A stretch of 38,334 nt of DNA from a virus. This document shows, in pieces, positions 31,613-38,334 of the stretch (within the stretch, counting starts at the first letter, position 1; every line of letters starts with the position of its first letter). The notes below the pieces were generated by a model, which worked only from the letters and a program-made list of their open reading frames with translations, searched no databases and had not been told where the DNA came from. The stretch covers positions 1 to 38,334 of IMG/VR virus record IMGVR_UViG_3300037485_001284; one strand, given 5' to 3'. The translations under genes and the position numbers were made by a program.

Positions 31613-31935
31613 TGAAAAAACTATTAGTTAAATTTGAAGATCAAATCATCGACCAAACTCAAGGCAATGAGTATGAGCTTATCCAATGGCTTGCCGGCAA
31701 CGTTTCCGCAAGCAAGTACCCTGAAGGATTCATAGTTGAGTACATCGACCTAGAACAAGACTTTGATTATCTGTTAGCTAAATGTCACTCGCTCAGAGCT
31801 TCAGAGTATCCAAGTTTAGGGGATCAAGCGGACGCTGCTTTCAAGGCTCGTCAAGGAGATAACTCACAACAACTAGCTCTTGATACATTGATTGAAGCGG
31901 TTAAAGCTAAATACCCTAAGCCAACGGCGGTATAA
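31612..31935 (+). CDS. Probable tail-fibre assembly chaperone, 107 aa
   Basis: The C-terminal half (ASEYPSLGDQADAAFKARQG, then AVKAKYPKP) matches the YPSIGDQLDAL-type motif of small phage proteins that assist fibre or tail assembly. The ATG at 31612 shares its base with the preceding stop and has GGAGA at a suitable distance; an in-frame ATG 21 bases earlier lies inside the upstream gene. Follows the secreted repeat protein, which supports a fibre-related role for both. Confidence 0.62.
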   Translation: MKKLLVKFEDQIIDQTQGNEYELIQWLAGNVSASKYPEGFIVEYIDLEQDFDYLLAKCHSLRASEYPSLGDQADAAFKARQGDNSQQLALDTLIEAVKAKYPKPTAV

Positions 31936-31936
31936 G

Positions 31937-32179
31937 ATGAAACAATTACTTCAGTTTATTTTCCCTACTCTTAAAGCTATCACTCAGGTAATTGGTTTTA
32001 TTGTGACTCTTACCATAAGTTCATATTATGGTATTAAGGCCATTGCCCAAGCAGAAGGCCAAGTAATTGAGAGTAAAATTATGGCCGTTAGAAACGCAGA
32101 TTTCCAACACATCAATGGAAGGTTTGATCGAACGGACGAGAAGCTTGATAAGATAATGGAAATGGTAGGACATAGATGA
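31937..32179 (+). CDS. Holin candidate, 80 aa
   Basis: One predicted membrane helix at about residues 12-36 (LKAITQVIGFIVTLTISSYYG) followed by a charged coiled-coil tail (RFDRTDEKLDKIMEMVG). Size and position just before the endolysin fit a single-span holin. The ATG at 31937 is one base after the previous stop; the longer frame starts inside the previous gene. The TGA overlaps the endolysin ATG. No lysis activity can be shown from sequence. Confidence 0.6.
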   Translation: MKQLLQFIFPTLKAITQVIGFIVTLTISSYYGIKAIAQAEGQVIESKIMAVRNADFQHINGRFDRTDEKLDKIMEMVGHR

Positions 32180-32553
32180 GTATTATTAAGTTTAAATCTG
32201 AAAAAGAAAAAACTGAGTTTCAAAAAATAAAATCTAACCTGGCCTTCATAGTTCTAGATATGGCCTCTTATTTTAACGCCGAAGGATATGAGTTTCTAAT
32301 TACAGACATACTTTCCGAAGTACAAGAAGACAAGAAACTTAAGAGAATATCCTCCTCTCACAGAGAAGGTAGGGCCGTAGATGTTAGGACTCATGGAATC
32401 CCTGAAGATTTCCTGAAGACTTTTGAGGAAAAATTTGAAAGGATATATACAAATGAAGCCGCTATTTCCTTAAAGACTGGTGAGCCGAATTTAATATTAA
32501 AACATAATAATGGAAATGGTAATCATCTCCATATTCAAGTGAGGAAAACATGA
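32176..32553 (+). CDS. Endolysin, M15-type peptidase, 125 aa
   Basis: A zinc L,D- or D,D-peptidase expected to cut peptidoglycan stem peptides. SSHREGRAVDV at 60-70 gives the SxHxxGxAxD signature with ligands H62 and D69; NHLHIQV at 116-122 supplies H119 as third ligand, with H117 nearby. No signal peptide, so it needs the holin for access. Length is that of a single catalytic domain without cell-wall binding module. Start and stop overlap the neighbours (ATGA on both sides). Confidence 0.88.
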   Translation: MSIIKFKSEKEKTEFQKIKSNLAFIVLDMASYFNAEGYEFLITDILSEVQEDKKLKRISSSHREGRAVDVRTHGIPEDFLKTFEEKFERIYTNEAAISLKTGEPNLILKHNNGNGNHLHIQVRKT

Positions 32554-32810
32554 AAGACATTAAGAATATTATCGAAGTTTTAGAAGCTATTAAGTCTGCT
32601 GCTATCCCTGTTAAAGAAGCTCTTAAAGATGGGTTAGATGCTTCAGATCTTGGAAAGCTTTTAGACCTAGTTAAAAATTACCAGGTATTTCTAGACGCAG
32701 TAGAAGGCATTGGAGAAATTGGCGAAGAGATCAGTGATCTTGAGTCTCCAGAAGCTATCATGATTGCCTCTAAGGTTTTTGAAATTATTAAAGCAATTAA
32801 AGCCGCATAA
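32550..32810 (+). CDS. Hypothetical lysis-region protein, 86 aa
   Basis: A helical, isoleucine- and leucine-rich acidic protein (EAIKSAAIPVKEALKDG, ISDLESPEAIMIASKVF) with no membrane span or known motif. It is coupled to the endolysin (ATGA) and to the next gene (TAATG). In lysis cassettes the gene at this place is often an accessory factor, but there is no direct evidence. Confidence 0.6.
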   Translation: MKDIKNIIEVLEAIKSAAIPVKEALKDGLDASDLGKLLDLVKNYQVFLDAVEGIGEIGEEISDLESPEAIMIASKVFEIIKAIKAA

Positions 32811-33034
32811 TGGAAATAACACTTATCCTTTCTCTTGTTAAACTTGGTTTAGAAGTATTTCAAGGCGAGAGAAGGGATAAGTTTCTAAAGAAATATATTA
32901 AGATACAAGGAGAATATCAAGATGAACTTAACAAAGGGCTTGATAATCGTTCTGATCTTAAACTTGATCGGCTGCGCCTCGAAGCAATCGGTCTTGCAGA
33001 GCTCGTTGTCAGAGAGCGTAATTCAAGCAAATAA
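32810..33034 (+). CDS. Possible inner-membrane spanin (Rz-like), 74 aa
   Basis: Starts with a weakly hydrophobic segment (MEITLILSLVKLGLEVF, 15-17 residues with one lysine) followed by a charged coiled-coil up to the end (FLKKYIKIQGEYQDELNKG, RLRLEAIGLAELVV). This is the general outline of an i-spanin, although the membrane segment is short. The gene for a lipoprotein begins inside it in another frame, the classical Rz/Rz1 arrangement, and this context is the main reason for the call. Confidence 0.45.
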   Translation: MEITLILSLVKLGLEVFQGERRDKFLKKYIKIQGEYQDELNKGLDNRSDLKLDRLRLEAIGLAELVVRERNSSK

Positions 33035-33260
33035 TCCTATGGCCAAGGCTCCAGACATAGCCTTAAATCCTGAAGACGCTTTCTTCCCTCTAAGAGTAGA
33101 TCCTTCTGATGATAAAATAAAGCCGTCATATCAGTATGAGTTATGCGTGAAGAAATTTATCGTGTGCTTAAAGTTTGAAAAAAGAACAGTCTTCTTTGAA
33201 GACTTAACATGGTTCTATCAACTTGGTTTTGGACTAAAGAAGATCCCTGGAATTAAATAG
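32922..33260 (+). CDS. Outer-membrane lipoprotein, probable o-spanin (Rz1-like), 112 aa
   Basis: Residues 1-17 form a lipoprotein signal peptide with lipobox LIGC ending at C18, followed by alanine and serine, which favours outer-membrane sorting. The mature part has a FFPLRVDPSDDKIKPSYQ segment and a KKFIVCLKFEKRTVFF segment. The ATG at 32922 has AAGGAG nine bases upstream and lies 112 bases inside the preceding gene in another frame. Such nested genes are typical of spanin pairs that fuse the membranes at the end of lysis. Larger than lambda Rz1 but within the range of o-spanins. Confidence 0.65.
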   Translation: MNLTKGLIIVLILNLIGCASKQSVLQSSLSESVIQANNPMAKAPDIALNPEDAFFPLRVDPSDDKIKPSYQYELCVKKFIVCLKFEKRTVFFEDLTWFYQLGFGLKKIPGIK

Positions 33261-33406
33261 TGACCGATCATAAGCCAAATAAAGAGCGCTTAAGGAAAGA
33301 ATCGCTCGAAAGATTGCAAAATACCCTGTACCAAGCACAGGCAAATAATGACGTTTTACTAGCGAAAAAGATCAAGTTAATCATTGAAAGACTAAAATCC
33401 AAGTAA
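33260..33406 (+). CDS. Small basic coiled-coil protein, 48 aa
   Basis: GTG at 33260 overlaps the preceding TAG by one base. The 48-residue product is rich in lysine, arginine, leucine and glutamine (ERLRKESLERLQNTLYQAQ, KKIKLIIERLKSK), with heptad spacing typical of a helical hairpin or coiled-coil. The SD is weak, so expression depends on coupling. Function unknown. On the opposite strand a longer shadow frame exists, but has no SD. Confidence 0.5.
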   Translation: MTDHKPNKERLRKESLERLQNTLYQAQANNDVLLAKKIKLIIERLKSK

Positions 33407-33418
33407 GACAATACTTGT

Positions 33419-33835
33419 ATGACACAAGCACAGGGAAATATTTCAGAAATTGAGTTTATGTCTAGAGCAATTAAAAAAGGCTTTAGTATCTCTAAGCCAA
33501 TGTTTGTTGAGAAGTATGATTGCCTGGTTGACAATGGGAAACACTTATTAAAAATTCAAATTAAATCAACTAACTTTAAAAGTAAAACTAGCTATTCAAT
33601 TTCCCTCCTGCATGGATCCAAGAAGAAAGAGAAGTACACCGCCGGACAAGTTGATTACATTGTTATCCATATCCCCAATGAAAACATTTGGTACATTATC
33701 CCCTTCAGGGAAGCCGCTACTCACTTGCATCTACATCCATGGGACGATGGGTGTAGATATGATAAGTACAAAGAGGCCTGGAATATTTTATGTCCTAGGA
33801 TTGAGATAGCCACCAACGAGACTCTGAAACTTTAA
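33419..33835 (+). CDS. PD-(D/E)XK nuclease, Holliday-resolvase-like, 138 aa
   Basis: Matches the PDDEXK_5/intron-endonuclease-like pattern: GNISEIEFMSRAIKKGFSIS at 6-25 with E10, SKPMFVEKYDCLVDNG at 25-40 with D34, and LLKIQIKST at 43-51 with Q47 and K49. These residues form a metal-dependent nuclease core. It could resolve branched DNA before packaging, like T7 endonuclease I, or be a homing or recombination nuclease. It is the last gene of the late operon and meets the leftward genes tail to tail with a 41-bp overlap. Confidence 0.72.
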   Translation: MTQAQGNISEIEFMSRAIKKGFSISKPMFVEKYDCLVDNGKHLLKIQIKSTNFKSKTSYSISLLHGSKKKEKYTAGQVDYIVIHIPNENIWYIIPFREAATHLHLHPWDDGCRYDKYKEAWNILCPRIEIATNETLKL

Positions 33836-34028
33836 TTGCCGCCTGGGTTATCATGGTAGGATCTTCATCATTGTTTTCCCTATTGGCGGAAAAATCATAA
33901 AGGTATTGTTCGATATCACACAGAAGCGAATCCATTTGATCGCCGTCTAACTGGTAAAGCCAATCTACAAAGCCGTCAACTCTGGCCTGTAGGTGGTTAT
34001 GGTTTACTGGGAGCTCTAGAATCTTCAT
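33795..34028 (-). CDS. Hypothetical protein, 77 aa
   Basis: Last gene of the leftward replication block, overlapping the convergent nuclease gene by 41 bp. GGAGGG lies about ten bases before ATG 34028. The product is acidic and tryptophan-bearing (FVDWLYQLDGDQMDSLLCDIEQYLYDF) with probable helices. No known family. Convergent overlap means both genes can affect each other's expression through antisense RNA. Confidence 0.6.
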   Translation of the reverse strand: MKILELPVNHNHLQARVDGFVDWLYQLDGDQMDSLLCDIEQYLYDFSANRENNDEDPTMITQAAIKVSESRWWLSQS

Positions 34029-34055
34029 GATAAAATACCCTCCATGGATATGGTA

Positions 34056-34352
34056 TCAGAGATTTAGTAGCTCCTCTAAGGATTCTTTGAAGTTTTCTGG
34101 ATAAACAATCTTAGCTAACCCGCCGGAATCACATATCTTTTTGATATTATATTTCTGTAGTTCGTGACCATCTCGCCAAGTTGACGCTACCTTCTCCGAG
34201 CGTTTTAGTTCCCATGCTATAAAGCGTCCTTTATAACAAATGATAAGGTCGGGTATCCCACGGATTGCCGCCGCTTCCTTGACGAAATAGTAGAGATTAT
34301 CAATATCTTTTAATGCCGAGATCACTTTCTTTTTGAAATTCTTCTCTAACAT
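34056..34352 (-). CDS. VRR-NUC-type nuclease, 98 aa
   Basis: A single-domain nuclease of the PD-(D/E)XK superfamily. RGIPDLIICYKGRFIAWELK at 31-50 holds the core: D35, E48 and K50. The N-terminal helix and LQKYNIKKICDSGGLAKIVY complete the VRR-NUC fold. Small stand-alone VRR-NUC proteins in phages are thought to cut branched or flapped DNA. The ATG at 34352 is the first in frame with a plausible (weak) SD and lies 53 bases inside the upstream gene. Confidence 0.78.
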   Translation of the reverse strand: MLEKNFKKKVISALKDIDNLYYFVKEAAAIRGIPDLIICYKGRFIAWELKRSEKVASTWRDGHELQKYNIKKICDSGGLAKIVYPENFKESLEELLNL

Positions 34353-34647
34353 CTCTCTGGACCTGTTCAAAATTTGGCATATCAACGCCGTTCTTTTTTA
34401 GTTGGTCTATTAAAACAGCGTTAGATCTTAAGAGTAAAGCATTTTGTTCAATGGTCCCTTCGATCTGGTCATCTAGCATATTAATAGTTCTTAGTTGAGC
34501 TTCCATGTATGGGCGAATAACTTTATTAAAAGTCTCTTTGGCCCCCATTGGGTTACGCTCAAGATCTTTTAAGAATGTCATAGAAAAAGAATTAACGTAG
34601 TCAATTTCTTTCTGAGTAGGTGAAGCTAGTAAATTGGAAATATTCAT
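34300..34647 (-). CDS. Hypothetical protein, 115 aa
   Basis: Unrecognised. AGGA eight bases before ATG 34647 supports the start. The protein is helical and charged (LLASPTQKEIDYVNSFSMTF, LRTINMLDDQIEGTIEQN), with no membrane span or catalytic motif. It lies between the DNA polymerase and the VRR-NUC gene, overlapping the latter, and so probably has a replication-related role. Homologues may be phage-specific. Confidence 0.65.
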   Translation of the reverse strand: MNISNLLASPTQKEIDYVNSFSMTFLKDLERNPMGAKETFNKVIRPYMEAQLRTINMLDDQIEGTIEQNALLLRSNAVLIDQLKKNGVDMPNFEQVQRDVREEFQKESDLGIKRY

Positions 34648-34655
34648 TTGTAATC

Positions 34656-36371
34656 CTAGTGTACATCGTACCAGGTTTTACCGGAACGTGATTGTCCGGT
34701 AAGTTTGCACTTAAATCCAAGGTCATCTCCTGCCTCTTCAATAGATTTAACCGCTATTATTTTGGTTTGTTCGGCGTATTCATCTTTAACGTAAACTTCA
34801 AATTCATCGTGGACATTTAAGCATGGGGTAAAAGGGATTCCTGCGGTGTCCATGTTGTCTCTAAACTTAACAGCCGCTAGTTTCATGGCAACCGCACCGG
34901 CATTTTGGAGCAAGGTGTTTAGGGCCGCATGCCTATGCCTTACGTTGAGGATCCTTCCATCAATGCCCGTAATTTGGTTGTTATTGGCGGTCAATTTATC
35001 CTGTATCTTCACGGTCAAATGTCTGTAGGCGGGCACCTTGTCCATAAACGAGTAACGCATTTTCCTACCTTCGGCCTTTAACTGTTCAGGAGTTCCTGAG
35101 ATCTTAATCGCACCTAGCTTCTCATCTCCTGCGCCGTAGAGTAAAGCATAGATGAATGTTTTAGCGTCATCTCTATTGGTTAATCCGGCGGCGTACATGT
35201 TTCTAGTATGCACATCTCCGTGAATCACTTCGTCCGAGTATGTCCCGTTGTCATATTGGTGGAGGTAATGGGCAAAACACCTGAGCTCTAGACCACTAGC
35301 ATCGGTCCCTACCATTGTATATCCGGCGGGAGCATAGAACAATTCCCTCACTTCCTTCCCCATGAAAGACCTGGGAGAGGGGATCTGAGCAAGGTTAGGA
35401 GAGGCGTGAGTACACCTGGCAGTAACCGCACCTAGGGTTATGACCCTTCCATGAAGCTTGCCGTTCTTAACATAATTTAGCCATGAATTATCACCTTCCG
35501 ATATCATGCCCACTAGCTTCTGAGTCTTGAAAAACTCTGAAAAAAGCTTGGCTTCTGGGTAGGGCAAGGCTTCCAAAACGTCTTCGGATAACTGAGCATT
35601 ACCTTTTTCAGTGAATTGTGTCGGTTTCCAGTCATACCGTTCGCACAGGTAGGCAATAATCTGGGATCTGCTTGCAGGATTAAAGTCTATTTTCTTAGTG
35701 GATCTTGGTAGTTTAATTATTTTGGGAGGTATTATAGTCTGAAGCTCTTTAGTGATTGCTGCAATTCTCTCTATGAGTGGTTTCTGTAGCGACAACGCCT
35801 TCTCAACGTTGAAGTAAACCCCTGCTTGCTCTTGTAAGTGGATAAATTTCTGAAATTCAGTCTCAATATACAAGGCCTTGATTGGCGGAAGTTTGTCGCC
35901 AATCGTTTGCCATAGCTTAAACGTGACTTCTACATCTTGGATGCAATATTTCTGCATTTCTGGGGACCATTTATCCCATTCAACGTGACTTCCCTTGGCA
36001 AGATTTAGCCTGTAACCAAACGCCTCAAGAGAGTAACTTCCAAAAAGATTTCCTGGAATGTTGTATTTCTTTTTAGCGTCCGCCGACATACCAATTTCTG
36101 GCCATACCATGCGGGAAATTAGGAGAGTATCCATTAATTTTGCATGGATCTTAATTCCAAATAGCTTCTCCAGGACCGGAACATCGTAGCAAATTATGTT
36201 GTGTCCAATCAAAACTTCGGCTTCCTGTATCTTGTTGATACCCTCATTCAAATTGGACACATCATAACTAAAAACTTCTTTTGTTATGATATCTTTTAAA
36301 ACAATAGACCAGACGTTTGTTACAGTATCCAGTAGACCGTTGGCTTCAATATCAAAAACAAAAGAAGACAT
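34656..36371 (-). CDS. DNA polymerase, family A with 3'-5' exonuclease, 571 aa
   Basis: Replicative polymerase of the T7 gp5/Pol I family. The proofreading domain has FDIEANG (D7, E9), HNIICYDVP (D63) and YCIQDVEVT (Y142, D146). The polymerase domain carries motif A GTDASGLELRCFAHY with D357, motif B RDDAKTFIYALLYG at 400-413 with K404, and motif C VHDEFEVYV with H521, D522 and E523. At 571 residues it is shorter than T7 gp5 but complete in all motifs; the thumb thioredoxin-binding loop is lacking. It acts with the AEP-SF3 primase-helicase and SNF2-type helicase of this genome. Confidence 0.96.
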   Translation of the reverse strand: MSSFVFDIEANGLLDTVTNVWSIVLKDIITKEVFSYDVSNLNEGINKIQEAEVLIGHNIICYDVPVLEKLFGIKIHAKLMDTLLISRMVWPEIGMSADAKKKYNIPGNLFGSYSLEAFGYRLNLAKGSHVEWDKWSPEMQKYCIQDVEVTFKLWQTIGDKLPPIKALYIETEFQKFIHLQEQAGVYFNVEKALSLQKPLIERIAAITKELQTIIPPKIIKLPRSTKKIDFNPASRSQIIAYLCERYDWKPTQFTEKGNAQLSEDVLEALPYPEAKLFSEFFKTQKLVGMISEGDNSWLNYVKNGKLHGRVITLGAVTARCTHASPNLAQIPSPRSFMGKEVRELFYAPAGYTMVGTDASGLELRCFAHYLHQYDNGTYSDEVIHGDVHTRNMYAAGLTNRDDAKTFIYALLYGAGDEKLGAIKISGTPEQLKAEGRKMRYSFMDKVPAYRHLTVKIQDKLTANNNQITGIDGRILNVRHRHAALNTLLQNAGAVAMKLAAVKFRDNMDTAGIPFTPCLNVHDEFEVYVKDEYAEQTKIIAVKSIEEAGDDLGFKCKLTGQSRSGKTWYDVH

Positions 36372-36539
36372 TTATAATCCTTCGCTAACTAATTTTTCAA
36401 ACAATTCTCTAGGCAACAAATTATTTTTCTTGGCGATATCGTAAAATTTATTCTTCGTTTCCGCCGCAATACTTCTAATGTAAATTGTCGAATTGTTCTT
36501 AACTTTCTTCTCAACTTTTACTTTTTTAACATTTTTCAT
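36372..36539 (-). CDS. Ribbon-helix-helix-like small protein, 55 aa
   Basis: After a lysine-rich N-terminus (KKVKVEKKVK) the chain has a short strand (STIYIRSI) and two helices (ETKNKFYDIAKKN, LPRELFEKLVSEG), the outline of a ribbon-helix-helix DNA-binding domain such as those of Arc or plasmid copy-control proteins. ATG 36539 is preferred to one six codons upstream because the latter overlaps the preceding gene. Lies right before the polymerase gene, and may regulate it. Confidence 0.6.
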   Translation of the reverse strand: MKNVKKVKVEKKVKNNSTIYIRSIAAETKNKFYDIAKKNNLLPRELFEKLVSEGL

Positions 36540-36540
36540 T

Positions 36541-37218
36541 TTAGAATCCTTCCGCATCTAGCACAGCAGACTTAGAAACTGTTTTGTACCAGTCAAACGC
36601 CTGTTTAATTTCTTCATTGGTTGATTTTCCTACGGCCTTAACTGTTTTAACACAGTAAGTCCCGTCATCGTTTGTCTCAATCTTTACACCAATGGCAATC
36701 TTTGTAGCAGCGGGAGGTAATTTTAACATGGCATTTTTAACGAACATTTCAGTGACTAACTCTTTACCCGCTTTAGCAGAAGTAGAGGCGAAGTCAATGG
36801 TATAAGGAAGGACATTTCCTTCAACCAAAACATAGAATCTACGAGTGTAAACCCGCTTCATCTTGGCACCATTTTCCTGGAAGTCCCACGGCGAGGCTTC
36901 ATTCTGAGGAGTGATCTTCTCAATTCTCTCATAAAGAAACTTCTTTCCATTGTGCTTTTGAACAATGAAGAATTTTTCCAAATGGAAAGGGACACACACA
37001 AGCGGTTTCTCAACGTTTCCAAGGAGCTCGCCAGATACGGAATCAACCATATCCCCAAGCTTATTTCGTCCGGCGGTAACTGCCTGACTCATACCCTGCA
37101 TTAGTTGAACCTTTGGAATAACGATATCAGCAGAGCTAGACTCGTTTACTCCCCAATGGCCAACATCATTTTCGATTGAAAGTTCTGTACTTTCTTTTTT
37201 AGCAATCTCTTTAGTCAT
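36541..37218 (-). CDS. Probable single-stranded DNA-binding protein, 225 aa
   Basis: Resembles phage ssDNA-binding proteins found with family A polymerases: an acidic-flexible N-terminus, a DIVIPKVQLMQGMSQ segment at about 30-44, a central beta domain (KPLVCVPFHLEKFFIVQKH, KRVYTRRFYVLVEGNVLPY), and a conserved phenylalanine near the C-terminus (VLDAEGF). It would coat single-stranded DNA in replication. Position between a coiled-coil protein and the polymerase agrees. The family call is from memory of similar phage genes, so moderate. Confidence 0.6.
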   Translation of the reverse strand: MTKEIAKKESTELSIENDVGHWGVNESSSADIVIPKVQLMQGMSQAVTAGRNKLGDMVDSVSGELLGNVEKPLVCVPFHLEKFFIVQKHNGKKFLYERIEKITPQNEASPWDFQENGAKMKRVYTRRFYVLVEGNVLPYTIDFASTSAKAGKELVTEMFVKNAMLKLPPAATKIAIGVKIETNDDGTYCVKTVKAVGKSTNEEIKQAFDWYKTVSKSAVLDAEGF

Positions 37219-37220
37219 AA

Positions 37221-37658
37221 CTACTTCCCTTTGCGGAATCTGAGTTCCGGCGTTTCTTTTATTTCTGCTACACCTGGTATTTTAAATTCTGGATCCAATT
37301 CTGATTGCTCTTTAATGTATGAATTTAATGTCATGCTATTAATGCTGACATAGGCATTGTACAATTCTGGTCCTAGTGACTCAAAATATTCAAGCATAAG
37401 CTTTTTGTCGGAAGGATTTTTAGGCACACTTGCTTGACGTTTTAAGGCAAGACTAATTGTACCGTAGTCTTCAGCATGGTATTTTGTAATGCCCGCTTCG
37501 GTTAAAATATTTAATAACTTCATTCTCTGAGCTTCATACTTCTCGTCTGCTTCTCTGTAAATTCTCTTCTTGGCTTCATAGTCTGTATCAAGCTCAACCA
37601 GTAACGCTACTTCTTGATTGATTTCTTGGACCGATACTTCTTTAGGTTCCCAACTCAT
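37221..37658 (-). CDS. Coiled-coil replication-region protein, 145 aa
   Basis: The first 60 residues form a charged coiled-coil (AKKRIYREADEKYEAQRMKLL), followed by a small domain (GITKYHAEDYGTISLALKRQ, NPSDKKLMLEYFESLG). This two-part design, with a K-Y-H-A-E-DYG-T-I segment, is seen in a common phage family of unproven role, often next to recombination or ssDNA-binding genes. AAGGA before ATG 37658 supports the start. Lies directly between helicase and ssDNA-binding protein. Confidence 0.65.
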   Translation of the reverse strand: MSWEPKEVSVQEINQEVALLVELDTDYEAKKRIYREADEKYEAQRMKLLNILTEAGITKYHAEDYGTISLALKRQASVPKNPSDKKLMLEYFESLGPELYNAYVSINSMTLNSYIKEQSELDPEFKIPGVAEIKETPELRFRKGK

Positions 37659-37700
37659 TTGTTTTTCCTTCTGTTTGTGATTTCAATGTAGCAATCACTG

Positions 37701-38334
37701 TTAATTAAAGTCAAGAATAATATCGCTAATCTTCTGTTTGTTATGAAGGGCTTCCAATACTCTTTCCTCTATGGAGTCTTCCATAATAAGATTTATCTCT
37801 GTAATTTTCTCATGGATCTGAGAGCCGTTTCTGTAGTTCCTGCCTTGACTCTGAATTTCTTCCTCTAGGGAAAAATTCCTGGAGTAAACAATGGAATATG
37901 CGGCGGCGGTTAAGTTTGCTCCGATTCCTGCGGCCTTACGGTTTGCAACCATAACTTTTATTAATGGATCCGTTTGGAATTTCTCAATCGCTTCGGTCTT
38001 CTCTTTGGAGTCATGCTCCCCTGTTACGATGCAAAATGAGATCTTATTATCCAATAGATATCTGGAAATATCCCCATAGTTTGCCTTGTAACTACACCAG
38101 ATGATAACCTTCTCGTCGCCAATTTCACCTAGGATTGAATCAATCGCTTGGATCTTTGGGTTTTCCTTAAAGCTATATGTGGTCCCGTCGTCAAGAGTAA
38201 CGAATCCGGATGCAATTTGGATAAGTCTTAAGCCTTTAGTAAGGGCGATATTGGCAACCGCCGCTTTAGACTCGCCTTCAGTTTGGATAAATGCCAAGAA
38301 GTCTTTGTGCATACTATCGTATGCCTTCTTCTGC
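37701..38334 (-). CDS. SNF2-type DNA helicase, C-terminal part (cut by window end)
   Basis: Second RecA-like domain of the helicase that starts at 790. Open from the window end with no internal stop: QKKAYDSMHKDFLAF at the start is the usual entry after a PEQ-KAY linker. Motif IV-like VIIWCSYKANY, motif V AAGIGANL and motif VI IQSQGRNYRNGS follow. It is 210 residues. The internal ATG at 38312 is not a true start. Joining base 38334 to base 1 leaves one leftover base on each side, so 3n+1 bases appear to be missing between them. Confidence 0.9.
   Translation of the reverse strand, partial: QKKAYDSMHKDFLAFIQTEGESKAAVANIALTKGLRLIQIASGFVTLDDGTTYSFKENPKIQAIDSILGEIGDEKVIIWCSYKANYGDISRYLLDNKISFCIVTGEHDSKEKTEAIEKFQTDPLIKVMVANRKAAGIGANLTAAAYSIVYSRNFSLEEEIQSQGRNYRNGSQIHEKITEINLIMEDSIEERVLEALHNKQKISDIILDFN

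Overview
The window looks like an almost complete genome of a short-tailed (podovirus-like) phage of a Gram-negative bacterium, about 38.3 kb and AT-rich. It carries a BPP-1/T7-type head, tail and DNA-ejection gene set, and lysis genes that include an outer-membrane lipoprotein, which implies a host with two membranes. The host cannot be named from the sequence. I see no tyrosine integrase, no full tRNA, no CRISPR array and no phage RNA polymerase. The two ends carry the N-terminal and C-terminal halves of one SNF2-type helicase, both on the minus strand. The molecule is therefore circular or circularly permuted and was cut inside that gene. The frames do not join directly, so a few bases (3n+1) seem to be missing at the junction.

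Layout: (a) 1925 leftward to 1, continuing from 38334 down to 33795, is one long leftward block: repressor, membrane micropeptide, metzincin-like protease, small protein, SNF2-type helicase, coiled-coil protein, probable ssDNA-binding protein, ribbon-helix-helix protein, family A DNA polymerase, small proteins and a VRR-NUC nuclease. (b) 1926-2157 is a control region between the divergent repressor and a primase-helicase. (c) 2158-4488 encodes an AEP-primase/SF3-helicase replication protein. (d) 8081 leftward to 4648 is an accessory operon: two small secreted proteins, small unknowns, an ArdC-type antirestriction protein, a zinc-ribbon protein and a small serine recombinase. (e) 8153-8959 is non-coding and holds an iteron array that looks like a replication origin. 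(f) 8960-33835 is the rightward late operon: a glycine-rich adhesin module, terminase, portal, Bbp19-like protein, scaffold, capsid, cementing protein, tail tube and nozzle, ejection proteins, a second fibre module, lysis genes and a PD-(D/E)XK nuclease.

The combination of an iteron origin, primase-helicase, repressor, serine resolvase and ArdC without an integrase suggests a phage that can live as a plasmid. The most striking signal is an octamer, TCCGGCGG, present in about 30 exact copies on both strands, in coding sequence (three reading frames) and as inverted pairs in intergenic hairpins. It is dense in the replication and accessory arms and rare in the structural genes. Other notable points are an 11-bp stem that buries the ribosome binding site of the main fibre gene, a 51-bp repeated hairpin/leader cassette, an extended conserved leader AAAAGGACAAAAC before early genes, and a secreted cysteine-rich repeat protein in the late operon.
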